DNA of 22,378 nucleotides from Bacillota bacterium (GCA_023424785.1 JAFADP010000119.1:1-22378), one strand, 5' to 3'. Positions 6,108 through 14,177 are shown, counted from the stretch's first letter. Notes: generated by a model not told the origin, from the sequence alone. Made by a program: numbers and translations.

Positions 6108-7421
6108 ATGCAAAATAATTTAGCTTTAGAGATGGAGTATTATAATTTATCTCATGCTCAAAAAAGAGCTTGGGCTATAGAGAGATTACATCCTAATACA
6201 CCAATGGAGAATATTGGAGGAGTTGTTATTATAAAAGGGCAACCACACCTTACTCTAGTTAAAAGAGCGATTAACCTATTTATTATGAGAAACGAAGGCA
6301 TTAGACTAAGATTTTCAGAAATAGAAGGAGAGGTGGTGCAATATATTAATCCATATACAGAAGAAGATTTTGATTATATAGACTTTAGTAATAACGAAAA
6401 AGCAGAAGAAGATTTTAAAGAGTGGTCACAAAAAACTTTTAGCACTCCATTTCAATTAGAGGATTCAAAGCTTTATTACTTAGGAATTTTTAAAATAAGT
6501 AATGAGAAATGGGGTATTTTATTAAGGATACATCATATTATATGTGATGGCTGGGGTACGAGTATAATACAAAAATCAATTTTAGAAACATATATTAAGT
6601 TATTAAAAGGAGAAGAAATAGACCTAAATCCTGCTCCATCCTTTATTGACTTTTTAGAGAAAGAAGAGAAGTATTTAAATTCACCTCAATACTTCAATGA
6701 TAAAGAGTACTGGAATTCAAAGTTTTCAGATATAACACATGATTTTTTATATAAAAGCACTGATGAATATATAGGGAAAAGAAAAGTATTCAAAATAGAA
6801 AAATCATTAGCTAAGAAAGTAAAGTACTTCTTAAAAGAAAATAAATTATCCATTAATACATTTTTCTTAATATTATTAGGATTATATTTGAGAAATAAAT
6901 CAGGAAAAAAAGATATTATAGTAGGTAATCCCATATTTAACAGACTTACAAAGAAAGATAGAGCTACACTTGGAATGTGTATTAGCAAAATGCCAGTAAG
7001 ATTAAAAATAAAAGATGAAAAAACTATTTCAGAGTTTATAGATGAAGTAAACTTAGATATAAGAAGAGATTTATACCATCAAAGATATCCTTATGATGAA
7101 TTAGTAAAAGATTTAGAAATATCAAAATATGGTTTTACTAGTCTTTATAGATATTCAATAAACTATTACAATACAAAATATTTGAGAGACTTAGGAGATA
7201 ATGCTACTGTTGAAGCATTAGAGTATTACAACGGAACACAAAATTATTCACTACAGGTTATCTTAAAAGAAATAGCAGAAGATGAGTTATACATGAGTTA
7301 TGACTATAGAATAGCAGAATATTCAGAGGATGAAATTAATAAAATGTATAAATACATGATGTATTTAGCAGAAAGTATTATAGAGAATAAAGAAAGGTTA
7401 ATAAAAGATATAGTTGAGTAA
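6108..7421 (+). CDS. Free-standing NRPS-type condensation-domain protein
   Basis: I start this at ATG 6108, 8 nt after AAAGGAG; the GTG at 6099 lies inside that ribosome site. The 437 residues form one complete condensation domain. Motifs in order are YNLSHAQKRAWAIERL (C1), RNEGIRLRF (C2), RIHHIICDGWGTSII (C3, the HHxxxDG catalytic motif with the second His at residue 143), SFIDFLEKEEKY (C4), GMCISKMPVRL (C5) and HQRYPYDELVKDL (C6). Condensation domains join acyl or peptidyl thioesters to an amine or alcohol. The same fold serves as stand-alone acyltransferases. No adenylation, carrier, thioesterase or transporter gene is nearby, and it has its own terminator. The intact catalytic His suggests an active acyltransferase or amide/ester-forming enzyme with an unknown substrate and carrier. 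Confidence 0.88.
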   Translation: MQNNLALEMEYYNLSHAQKRAWAIERLHPNTPMENIGGVVIIKGQPHLTLVKRAINLFIMRNEGIRLRFSEIEGEVVQYINPYTEEDFDYIDFSNNEKAEEDFKEWSQKTFSTPFQLEDSKLYYLGIFKISNEKWGILLRIHHIICDGWGTSIIQKSILETYIKLLKGEEIDLNPAPSFIDFLEKEEKYLNSPQYFNDKEYWNSKFSDITHDFLYKSTDEYIGKRKVFKIEKSLAKKVKYFLKENKLSINTFFLILLGLYLRNKSGKKDIIVGNPIFNRLTKKDRATLGMCISKMPVRLKIKDEKTISEFIDEVNLDIRRDLYHQRYPYDELVKDLEISKYGFTSLYRYSINYYNTKYLRDLGDNATVEALEYYNGTQNYSLQVILKEIAEDELYMSYDYRIAEYSEDEINKMYKYMMYLAESIIENKERLIKDIVE

Positions 7422-7430
7422 TATGAAAGT

Positions 7431-7472
7431 GACTTCCTTAATTTATTGTAAAAATAATTAAGGAAGTCTTTT
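7431..7472 (+). terminator. Terminator of the condensation-domain gene
   Basis: A perfect 13-bp stem (7431-7443 with 7456-7468), a 12-nt loop, then TTTT. Confidence 0.85.
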
Positions 7473-7477
7473 ATATA

Positions 7478-7505
7478 TTGAATAAAATATTAAAAATAGT
7501 ATAGT
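7478..7505 (+). promoter_or_regulatory. Possible promoter of the deacylase-msrB unit
   Basis: TTGAAT (7478-7483), a 16-nt spacer and TATAGT (7500-7505). Overlapping TATTAT at 7505-7510 is an alternative -10, so the exact site is uncertain. Confidence 0.35.
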
Positions 7506-7541
7506 ATTATATATTGAGAAGAAAAGGAGAATATTAAGGGT

Positions 7542-8012
7542 ATGGCAATAGATAAAGTAAGAGAATATTTAAAGAAATATAATAGAGATAAAGATATACA
7601 AGAATTTAATACATCAAGTGCAACAGTAGAATTAGCAGCAAAAGCTTTAGGGGTTATTCCATCTAGAATTGCAAAAACCATGTCTTTTAAAGATGATAAT
7701 GGATGTATTTTAGTTGTAACTTCAGGAGATGCTAAAATTGATAATTCTAAGTTTAAAAAACAATTTAAAATTAAAGCTAAGATGATACCATTTGAAGAAG
7801 TAGAATCTTTTACAGGACATGAAGTAGGTGGAGTTTGTCCATTTGCTAATCCTAATAATACAAAAGTATATTTAGATATTTCAATGAAAAGGTTCGACAC
7901 GGTCTTTCCAGCTTGTGGAAGTCAAAATTCAGCAATTGAATTAAACTTGGATGATTTATTTACATATTCAAAGGCTATTGAATGGATTGATGTTTCTAAA
8001 GAATGGGAATAA
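7542..8012 (+). CDS. YbaK/EbsC-family aminoacyl-tRNA deacylase
   Basis: The 156-residue protein is a member of the YbaK/ProX-type editing family, which hydrolyses mischarged tRNA in trans (for example Cys-tRNA-Pro or Ala-tRNA-Pro). Visible marks are the conserved Lys45 in PSRIAKTMSF, the strand CILVVTSGDAKID, and the signature GHEVGGVCPFANP (92-104). It is a single cytosolic domain of the usual length. Which tRNA it corrects cannot be read from the motifs. The next gene, msrB, begins 10 nt after the stop with no terminator, so the two form an operon. Both deal with protein quality, one at tRNA charging and one at oxidised methionine. Confidence 0.85.
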   Translation: MAIDKVREYLKKYNRDKDIQEFNTSSATVELAAKALGVIPSRIAKTMSFKDDNGCILVVTSGDAKIDNSKFKKQFKIKAKMIPFEEVESFTGHEVGGVCPFANPNNTKVYLDISMKRFDTVFPACGSQNSAIELNLDDLFTYSKAIEWIDVSKEWE

Positions 8013-8022
8013 GGAGTAAATA

Positions 8023-8484
8023 ATGAGTAAAAAGTATTCAAAGAAAACTAAAGAAGAACTTAAAGAAATATTAAGTGACATACAATATAAAGTAACACAA
8101 GAGGATGCAACAGAAAGACCATATGATAATGAATACTACGAAGTATTTGACGAAGGAATTTATGTAGATATTACTACAGGAGAACCATTATTTATATCTA
8201 CTGATAAATTTCATTCAGGATGTGGGTGGCCAGCTTTTTCTAAGCCTATTAACAGGGAAGTAATAAAAGAAAAAGTAGATAAAAGTTACGGAATGATAAG
8301 AACAGAAGTAAGAAGTAAATTAGGAAATGCCCACTTAGGTCATGTTTTTTGCGATGGGCCAGAAGAGTTAGGTGGGCTTAGATATTGTATAAACTCAGCT
8401 TCTTTAAAATTTATTCCTAAGGAAAAAATGAAGGAATTAGGATATGAGGAATATATAAGTTTACTTAATAAACAAATTGACTAA
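8023..8484 (+). CDS. msrB: Peptide-methionine (R)-S-oxide reductase MsrB
   Basis: MsrB reduces methionine-R-sulfoxide in proteins. The 153-residue product has the catalytic Cys122 in GLRYCINSASLKF. The probable resolving Cys67 is in FHSGCGWPAFSKP, and the active-site His pair is in LGNAHLGHVFCDGP (H104, H107). The two CxxC zinc knuckles of some MsrB proteins are absent, so it belongs to the zinc-free type. It is a single MsrB domain without an MsrA fusion. An AAGGAG site lies before ATG 8023. It is the second gene of the unit with the YbaK-type deacylase. The -35 of the following glnS promoter overlaps its last codons. Confidence 0.95.
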   Translation: MSKKYSKKTKEELKEILSDIQYKVTQEDATERPYDNEYYEVFDEGIYVDITTGEPLFISTDKFHSGCGWPAFSKPINREVIKEKVDKSYGMIRTEVRSKLGNAHLGHVFCDGPEELGGLRYCINSASLKFIPKEKMKELGYEEYISLLNKQID

Positions 8485-8505
8485 AAATACAATAAATGGT
8501 ATTAT
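8477..8505 (+). promoter_or_regulatory. Promoter of the glnS T-box transcript
   Basis: TTGACT (8477-8482), a 17-nt spacer and TATTAT (8500-8505) with an upstream TGG (8497-8499) giving an extended -10. It overlaps the end of msrB. Confidence 0.7.
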
Positions 8506-8510
8506 AAATG

Positions 8511-8794
8511 AAAAGCTATGAAGAGAAGAGTAAATAAGTAGTACTATTAAAGAGAGCTCCGTAAGGTGAAAGGGAGTATAGAAGGACTTATTGAAGCAAG
8601 ACTTGGAGCTGCGTATAGGATCTTATTAAAGTGATTGTACGACGTATGTTTACGTTATAGAACTAGAGTATTAAGATGTACTTGAAGAGATTAATATGGT
8701 GACATATTAATAAATTAGGGTGGCAACACGATTAAAGAGAATTTTAACTCTCGTCCCTAAGACTAGAAATAGTCTTAGAGCGAGAGTTTTTTTT
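8511..8794 (+). promoter_or_regulatory. T-box leader of glnS, specifier CAA (Gln)
   Basis: This leader senses uncharged tRNA-Gln. The T-box sequence AGGGTGGCAACACG is at 8717-8730. The terminator stem pairs 8746-8753 with 8781-8788, has an inner stem 8757-8764 with 8771-8778, and ends in a T-run to 8794. The competing antiterminator pairs AGGG of the T-box with CGTCCC at 8752-8757. Stem I has AGAGAG, GGTGAAAG and an internal loop reading GAAG-CAA-GA. This loop is bracketed by an AATAAGT/ACTTATT helix above and AGCT..AAG/CTT..AGCT below. That places CAA (8597-8599) as the specifier, matching the glnS gene downstream. Confidence 0.9.
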
Positions 8795-8809
8795 ATAGGA
8801 GGAGTTATT

Positions 8810-10465
8810 ATGAATAGTGAAGAAAAAAATCTAAATTTTATTGATAGATTAGTAAAAAAAGATCTTGAAAAAGGTGTATATAAGGAAATACATACAAGAT
8901 TTCCACCAGAACCAAATGGGTATCTTCATATAGGAAGTGCTTATGCTATTAATATAAGTTATTCACTTGCTAAAAAATATAATGGAAAGTTTAACTTAAG
9001 ATTTGATGATACAAATCCCACAAAGGAAGATAATGAGTATGTAAAAGCTATTATAGAAGATATGAAATGGTTAGGTTTTGATTATAATAATGACACTCCT
9101 TTTTATGGATCTGATTATAATAAAGAATTTTATAAATATGCAGTATATTTAATAAAAAAGAATAAAGCATATGTATGTGATTTAAGTTCCGAAGAAATAA
9201 GAGAATATAGAGGAACTTTAACTACGCCAGGAAAATGCAGTCCTTATAGAAATAGAAGTATAGAAGAAAACTTAGAACTTTTTGAAAAAATGAGAAGTGG
9301 TAAGTTTAAGGAGGGAGAAAAAGTTTTAAGAGCTAAAATAGATATGACAAGTCCTAATATGAATATGAGAGACCCTGTTATATATAGAATATCCTACACT
9401 AATCATTATAGAACTAAAGATACTTGGTGTATTTATCCTATGTATGATTATGCTCATCCAATTCAAGACTATATAGAAGGAATATCTCATTCATTATGTT
9501 CAGTAGAATTTAAAGATCATAGACCATTATATGAATGGGTATTAAAAGAGTTAGACTTAGAAAAGACTATTCCAAGACAAATAGAATTCGGAAGAATGAA
9601 CTTAAGTGGAGTTGTAACAAGTAAGAGATATTTAAAACAATTAGTAGCTAAAAATCTAGTTGAAGGATGGGATGACCCAAGATTATCTACTATAAAAGGC
9701 TTAAAAAGAAGAGGATATACAAAAGAATCTATACTAAATTTTTTAAGAGAAATAGGAGTAGCAAAAGCAGAAAGTACAGTAGATAAAAGTATGCTTGAAA
9801 GCTCAATAAGACAAGATTTAAAAGATAAGGTACCATCAGTAATGGCAGTATTAGATCCTCTTAAAGTTGTTATTACAAATTTAGAAGAAGATCATATAGA
9901 GTATTTAGATGCAGAAAATAATAAAGAAAATAAAGATTTAGGTTCAAGAAAAATTCCATTTACTAAGATTATATATATTGAAAGAGAAGATTTTAAAGAT
10001 AATCCTCCTAAAAAGTATAATAGATTAGTACCTGGTGGGGAAGTAAGACTTATGAATGCATATTTTATTAAATGTAATGAAGTTATAAAAGATGAAAATG
10101 GCAATGTTAAAGAATTAAGGTGTACTTATGACATCGAAACAAAGAGTGGAAGTGGCTTTACAGGAAGAAAGGTTAAAGGAACAATTCATTGGGTAAGCGA
10201 AAAGTTTAGCCTTCCATGTAAAGTTAGATTATATGAAGATTTATTTAATGAATCTCCTGATACAGATAACTTAGAAGAGTATATAAATCCAAATTCATTA
10301 ACAATTAAAGAAAATGCATTAATTGAAAAAAGTATTTTAGACCTTGAAAGTGAAAGATTTCAATTTATAAGAAATGGATACTATATAAAAGATGAAAAGT
10401 TATTTAATAATAATAATTTAGTGTTTAATAGAATTGTACCCTTGAAAAGTTCATATAAAAAATAG
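8810..10465 (+). CDS. glnS: Glutaminyl-tRNA synthetase
   Basis: GlnRS charges tRNA-Gln with glutamine in the cytosol. I start at ATG 8810 after TAGGAGGAG; in-frame codons further upstream lie in the T-box leader. The 551 residues carry the class I HIGH motif in PPEPNGYLHIGSA (40-43). They also carry FDDTNPTKED, the tRNA-acceptor region with HYRTKDTWCIYPMYDYAHPIQD, and a KMSKS-type loop VTSKR (269-273, FGRMNLSGVVTSKRYL). A two-barrel anticodon-binding half starts near 340. These are GlnRS and not GluRS features. Length matches the bacterial enzyme. Having GlnRS means direct charging is available; whether GatCAB is also present cannot be judged here. It is controlled by the Gln-specific T-box just upstream. 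Confidence 0.95.
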   Translation: MNSEEKNLNFIDRLVKKDLEKGVYKEIHTRFPPEPNGYLHIGSAYAINISYSLAKKYNGKFNLRFDDTNPTKEDNEYVKAIIEDMKWLGFDYNNDTPFYGSDYNKEFYKYAVYLIKKNKAYVCDLSSEEIREYRGTLTTPGKCSPYRNRSIEENLELFEKMRSGKFKEGEKVLRAKIDMTSPNMNMRDPVIYRISYTNHYRTKDTWCIYPMYDYAHPIQDYIEGISHSLCSVEFKDHRPLYEWVLKELDLEKTIPRQIEFGRMNLSGVVTSKRYLKQLVAKNLVEGWDDPRLSTIKGLKRRGYTKESILNFLREIGVAKAESTVDKSMLESSIRQDLKDKVPSVMAVLDPLKVVITNLEEDHIEYLDAENNKENKDLGSRKIPFTKIIYIEREDFKDNPPKKYNRLVPGGEVRLMNAYFIKCNEVIKDENGNVKELRCTYDIETKSGSGFTGRKVKGTIHWVSEKFSLPCKVRLYEDLFNESPDTDNLEEYINPNSLTIKENALIEKSILDLESERFQFIRNGYYIKDEKLFNNNNLVFNRIVPLKSSYKK

Positions 10466-10500
10466 CCATTAATTACAAGGAATAAAAAAATAGAATTTAC

Positions 10501-10515
10501 ACAATATAATATTGT
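10501..10515. promoter_or_regulatory. 7-1-7 dyad overlapping a TATAAT box before the DUF1540 gene
   Basis: ACAATAT-A-ATATTGT is a perfect inverted repeat that contains TATAAT at 10505-10510, 31 nt before the DUF1540 start codon. The -35 region is poor. It could be an operator over the promoter or a chance AT palindrome. Confidence 0.3.
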
Positions 10516-10541
10516 AATTGGTGCAAAGGAGGTAAGGTAAG

Positions 10542-10706
10542 ATGGAGAGTAAAAACCCAAGCATTGGATGTACAGTTCAACAATGTAAATATCATGATAA
10601 AAGTTCAGATTACTGTACATTAGATAAAATATTAGTAGGAACTCATGAAGTAAATCCTACAGTACCTGAATGTACGGATTGCAAATCTTTTGAATTAGAT
10701 CAATAA
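10542..10706 (+). CDS. DUF1540 small Cys-rich protein
   Basis: This short gene encodes 54 residues from ATG 10542, preceded by a strong AAAGGAGG site. The pattern is Cys10-x4-Cys15-x9-Cys25-x18-Cys44-x2-Cys47 with CTVQQCKYH, YCTLDKILVGTH and CTDCKSFEL. This is the DUF1540 signature (C.v..C.y......C....I.vG...C..F), a domain common in clostridia, sometimes in tandem. The spaced Cys residues suggest binding of zinc or another metal, but the function is not established. It lies between glnS and its own terminator. No terminator separates it from glnS, so it may be read through from glnS as well as from the local -10 at 10505. Confidence 0.85.
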   Translation: MESKNPSIGCTVQQCKYHDKSSDYCTLDKILVGTHEVNPTVPECTDCKSFELDQ

Positions 10707-10722
10707 TTTAAAAGAAAGAAGT

Positions 10723-10771
10723 GACTGTTTTAAGTTAGAAGTTATTTTCTAATTTAAAACAGTCTTTTTTT
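10723..10771 (+). terminator. Terminator after DUF1540 gene
   Basis: An outer 11-bp stem (10723-10733 with 10754-10764) and inner 6-bp stem (10735-10740 with 10747-10752) are followed by seven T. Confidence 0.9.
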
Positions 10772-10821
10772 ATTAAACATATATTATTAATTAAAGAAAA
10801 AAATAAATTTAAAGAAAAATA

Positions 10822-10849
10822 TTGACAAAAAATGCATTTATAGCATAAT
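10822..10849 (+). promoter_or_regulatory. Promoter of the trp operon
   Basis: Consensus TTGACA (10822-10827), a 16-nt spacer and CATAAT (10844-10849). A perfect TATAAT at 10849-10854 is 21 nt from the -35 and is less likely. Confidence 0.7.
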
Positions 10850-10861
10850 ATAATATTATAA

Positions 10862-11169
10862 AAACAGGCATATTAAAATCAATGATAAGAAGTAGTAGAT
10901 AATAGAACTTAATTCCAGAGAGTTTGGATTAGTGAGAGCCAAATATTACAGCTATTATTGAATGGATCTTAGAGATGGCACTCGGAAATTATAGTATGAG
11001 TGTTCGGAAAGTCTACCGTTAAAAAGACAAGGTATCGATAATTATTCTGTACCTGATAGAGATTATGTAATTTAGGGCATAGTTATATATAGACTATGAA
11101 ACACTATACATATAAATGGGTGGCACCACGAGTCACTTCGTCCCATTATAGGATGAAGTGACTTTTTTT
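10862..11169 (+). promoter_or_regulatory. T-box leader of the trp operon, specifier TGG (Trp)
   Basis: The stretch between 10772 and 11210 holds the trp promoter and this leader. Stem I contains CCAGAGAG, a TTTGG...CCAAA apical stem and the loop GAA-TGG-ATC, so the specifier is TGG at 10963-10965. The T-box motif TGGGTGGCACCACG is at 11117-11130 and can pair with CGTCCCA (11139-11145). The terminator pairs 11131-11139 with 11155-11163 and ends in a T-run to 11169. Uncharged tRNA-Trp would favour readthrough into trpE. The exact 5' end is estimated from the promoter. Confidence 0.9.
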
Positions 11170-11210
11170 ATTATAAAACGGGAAAATAATACAAGTTAGG
11201 GGGAAAAGTT

Positions 11211-12602
11211 ATGATTAATATTACATTAGAAGAATTTAATAATAAGAAAAAAGAAAATAGAATTTTTTCAGTTATGACTAGCTTTAGAGGGGATGAAATA
11301 ACTCCAATAACAATTTTTAATGGATTCAAAGGAAGTTCTAAATTTATTTTAGAAGGTGGAAGTAAAGAAAATAGATTTGGTAGATATTCATTTTTAGGTG
11401 AAAATTCCTATAAAGAAATAGTTGGTAATGATTTGAGGAGTATTGAAGAAGTAAAGGAAGAAGTAAAGAAAGAATTTGATATAGATAAAAATCCATTCCC
11501 ATTTAAAGGTGGAGCTATTGGATATATGGGATACGATACAGCTGAATTTTATGAAAAAAAATTAAACTTTGAAAATAAAGATGATATAAAAGTGCCAATA
11601 ATAAGATTTAATTTTTATAAAAAATATATTTGCTACGATCATTTTACTCATAAAGTTTATGTAGTTGATAATATTTTCCCAGATGATAATAGAAGTTACG
11701 AAGAGGTGGCAAAAGAACAAAAAGATTATTTTATAACACTTTTAAATTCACCATATACATTTATGGAATTTGAAAAGGGAGAGGAAATTAACTTTAATTT
11801 TGCAACAAGTAAAGATAGGTTTATAGATAATGTTAAGAAAGCTAAAGAATATATAAAAGCAGGAGATATCTTTCAAGTTGTTTTATCTCAAAGAATGTAT
11901 TGTAAAACAGAAAAGTCACCTCTTGAAATATATAGAAATTTAAGAGCGGAAAATCCATCACCATATATGTTTTATATGGATTATGAAGATTACCAAGTAG
12001 TAGGATCATCACCTGAAAGTTTAGTTTCGTTAAAGGGAAAGGAAGTTATAACAAACCCAATTGCAGGTACAAGAAAAAGGGGAAAAACAGAAGAAGAAGA
12101 TAGAAAGCTTGAAACTGAGCTTATGGCAGATGAAAAAGAAAGAGCAGAGCATGTTATGCTTGTAGATTTAGGACGTAATGATATAGGCAAAGTAAGTAAA
12201 GTGGGAAGTGTAGAAGTTAAGGATTTTATGAAGGTTGAAAGATTTTCACATGTTATGCATATAACTAGCCAAGTTGTTGGAGAAATTGAAGAAGGAAAAG
12301 ATGCTTTTGACGCATTAACAGCATGTCTTCCAGCAGGTACAGTATCTGGAGCTCCTAAAATTAGAGCTATGGAAATAATTGAAGAATTAGAAGAAGTTAA
12401 AAGAGGAATTTATTCAGGAACAGTTGGATATTTTTCTTTTGGTGGAGATATGGATATGTGTATAGCTATAAGAACTTTTATTATTAAAGGAGAAATTGCA
12501 TATTTACAAGCAGGAGCAGGAATTGTTTATGATTCAGTACCAGAAAAAGAATTTGAAGAAATACAAAATAAATTATTAGCATTAAAGGAGGCTTTAAGAT
12601 AA
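11211..12602 (+). CDS. trpE: Anthranilate synthase component I
   Basis: TrpE aminates chorismate to anthranilate, using ammonia supplied by TrpG. The 463-residue protein shows the chorismate-binding domain blocks: QVVGSSPESLV, NPIAGTRKRGK, LVDLGRNDIGKV, PAGTVSGAPKIRAMEIIEELE and GYFSFGGDMDMCIAIRTF. The N-terminal domain has FILEGGSKENRFGRYSFLG. Here residue 49 is Gly where the LLES motif, which holds feedback tryptophan, has Ser. ATG 11211 has AGGGGGA upstream. The stop overlaps the trpG start by one base (TAATG), so translation is probably coupled, suiting the 1:1 complex. It is the first gene of the T-box-controlled trp operon. Confidence 0.97.
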   Translation: MINITLEEFNNKKKENRIFSVMTSFRGDEITPITIFNGFKGSSKFILEGGSKENRFGRYSFLGENSYKEIVGNDLRSIEEVKEEVKKEFDIDKNPFPFKGGAIGYMGYDTAEFYEKKLNFENKDDIKVPIIRFNFYKKYICYDHFTHKVYVVDNIFPDDNRSYEEVAKEQKDYFITLLNSPYTFMEFEKGEEINFNFATSKDRFIDNVKKAKEYIKAGDIFQVVLSQRMYCKTEKSPLEIYRNLRAENPSPYMFYMDYEDYQVVGSSPESLVSLKGKEVITNPIAGTRKRGKTEEEDRKLETELMADEKERAEHVMLVDLGRNDIGKVSKVGSVEVKDFMKVERFSHVMHITSQVVGEIEEGKDAFDALTACLPAGTVSGAPKIRAMEIIEELEEVKRGIYSGTVGYFSFGGDMDMCIAIRTFIIKGEIAYLQAGAGIVYDSVPEKEFEEIQNKLLALKEALR

Positions 12603-13180
12603 TGATAGCATTAATAGATAATTATGATTCATTTACTTATAACTTATATCAATATTTAGGAGAGTTTGATGAAATAAAAATATTTAGAAATGATGAAATA
12701 ACAGTAGAAGAGTTAAAAGAATTAAAGCCTAATGGAATAGTTATTTCGCCAGGACCTGGAAGACCAGAAGATGCAGGAGTGTCTATAGAAGTTATACAAA
12801 ATTTTGGTGATGATATACCTGTACTTGGAATTTGCTTAGGACACCAAGCAATAGCATCAGCTTTTGGAGGGAATGTTATAAGAGCAAAAGAAATTTTTCA
12901 TGGTAAAAGCTCAATTATTCAAGTAAAAGGAAATGATATTTTTGAAGGGGTAAGTAGAAAGACAGAAGTTATGAGGTATCATTCTCTTGTAGTAGATAGA
13001 TTAACTTTGCCAAAAGAACTTGAAATAATAGGAGAAACTACAGAAGATCATGTGATAATGGCAATTAAGCATAAAACTAAGAAGATATATGGATTACAAT
13101 TTCATCCTGAGTCAGTATTTACACCAAAAGGTAAGAGAATTATTAGAAATTTTGTGGAGGGAATTTGTTATGGAAATTAA
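12602..13180 (+). CDS. trpG: Anthranilate synthase component II (glutamine amidotransferase)
   Basis: This subunit hydrolyses glutamine and passes ammonia to TrpE. The 192 residues form a class I amidotransferase domain: SPGPGRPEDAG (oxyanion region), nucleophile Cys78 in GICLGHQ, and His168 and Glu170 in GLQFHPES. It is a free subunit and not fused to TrpD, unlike the enterobacterial arrangement. In some bacteria this subunit is shared with p-aminobenzoate synthase; its place between trpE and trpD argues for a tryptophan role here. Its 3' end overlaps trpD by 11 nt. Confidence 0.96.
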   Translation: MIALIDNYDSFTYNLYQYLGEFDEIKIFRNDEITVEELKELKPNGIVISPGPGRPEDAGVSIEVIQNFGDDIPVLGICLGHQAIASAFGGNVIRAKEIFHGKSSIIQVKGNDIFEGVSRKTEVMRYHSLVVDRLTLPKELEIIGETTEDHVIMAIKHKTKKIYGLQFHPESVFTPKGKRIIRNFVEGICYGN

Positions 13181-14177
13181 AGAGGCAATAAAGAAGGTTA
13201 TAGCAAAGGAAAATTTGACTTCTGAGGAAATGGCAGATGTAATGAATGAAATAATGAGTGGGACAACTACTTCAGCTCAAAAAGGAGGATTTTTAGTAGG
13301 ACTTAGGGCAAAGGGAGAAACTCCAGAAGAACTTTTAGGAGCAGCAAAAGCATTAAGAAGTCATACTTTAAAAATAAATATTAAAGATAAAGAGCATTTA
13401 ATAGATTGTTGTGGAACAGGTGGAGATGGAGCGAATACTTTTAATATATCAACAGCAGTTGCAATAATAATAGCTTCTGGTGGAGTAAAGGTTGCAAAGC
13501 ATGGAAATCGTGCAGTTTCAAGTAAAAGTGGAAGTTTAGATGTTCTTCAATCATTAGGTATAAAAACTGATTACTCAAAGGAAGAAAGTGAAAAAATTAT
13601 AGAAGAAAAAGGAATGGCATTTTTACTTGCACCTTCTTATAACGGTGGGATGAAAAATGTAGGTAAAGAAAGAGGAGAGCTTGGAACAAGAACTATATTT
13701 AATATGCTTGGACCACTTTTAAATCCAGCACCACTTACAGGACAACTTATGGGAGTATATGATGAAAGTTTAATAGATGCTATAGGGAATGTTTTATTAG
13801 AACTTGGTCTTGAGAGAGCCTTAGTTGTACATGGAAATGATGGATTAGATGAATTAACTACAACTACAACATCAATAGTATGTGAAATAAAAGATGGAAC
13901 TATTAAAAAATATACACTTGATCCTACTGAATATGGAATAGCAAAGGCAAAATGCGAAGATATTGTAGGAGGAGAAGCGCAAGAAAATGCAAAAATAATA
14001 GTAGATATTTTAAATGGTAAAAAGGGACCACAAAGAGATATTGTAGTATTGAATGCAGCAGCAGGTTTATTTGTAGGAAAAATAGTAGATTCTATTGAAG
14101 ATGGAATAAAACTTGCTAACGAGCTAATAGATAGTGGAAAAGCCTTGGATAAATATAATGAATTAAAGGAAGCTTAA
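13170..14177 (+). CDS. trpD: Anthranilate phosphoribosyltransferase
   Basis: TrpD joins anthranilate to PRPP. I choose ATG 13170, which follows TGGAGGG and overlaps trpG by 11 nt. An upstream in-frame ATG at 13089 would add 27 residues encoded inside trpG that do not fit the family. The 335-residue protein shows the PRPP/Mg-binding CGTGGDGANTFNIST (81-95) and KHGNRAVSSKSGSLDVL (110-126), plus an N-terminal helical domain with TSAQKGGFLVGLRAKGE. Length is standard. The mid-protein GERGELGTRTIFNMLGPLLNP-like region (RGELGTRTIFNMLGPLLNPA) also fits. The next gene starts 26 nt after the stop. Confidence 0.96.
   Translation: MEIKEAIKKVIAKENLTSEEMADVMNEIMSGTTTSAQKGGFLVGLRAKGETPEELLGAAKALRSHTLKINIKDKEHLIDCCGTGGDGANTFNISTAVAIIIASGGVKVAKHGNRAVSSKSGSLDVLQSLGIKTDYSKEESEKIIEEKGMAFLLAPSYNGGMKNVGKERGELGTRTIFNMLGPLLNPAPLTGQLMGVYDESLIDAIGNVLLELGLERALVVHGNDGLDELTTTTTSIVCEIKDGTIKKYTLDPTEYGIAKAKCEDIVGGEAQENAKIIVDILNGKKGPQRDIVVLNAAAGLFVGKIVDSIEDGIKLANELIDSGKALDKYNELKEA

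Noticed and set aside
7490..7900. 136-codon open frame on the minus strand opposite the YbaK-type gene
   Set aside because: It is antisense to a clear conserved gene, has hydrophobic low-complexity residues typical of AT-rich antisense frames, and has no ribosome site.
8720..8809. In-frame upstream extension of glnS by 30 residues
   Set aside because: This stretch is the T-box motif and terminator of the leader RNA. ATG 8810 has its own GGAGGAG site and begins a normal GlnRS.
10862..11169. Ribosome-stalling leader peptide for the trp operon
   Set aside because: No short frame with tandem Trp codons was seen; the leader is fully explained by a T-box.
13089..13169. Upstream ATG for trpD
   Set aside because: It lies well inside trpG, has no ribosome site, and adds residues foreign to the family. 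ATG 13170 follows GGAGGG.
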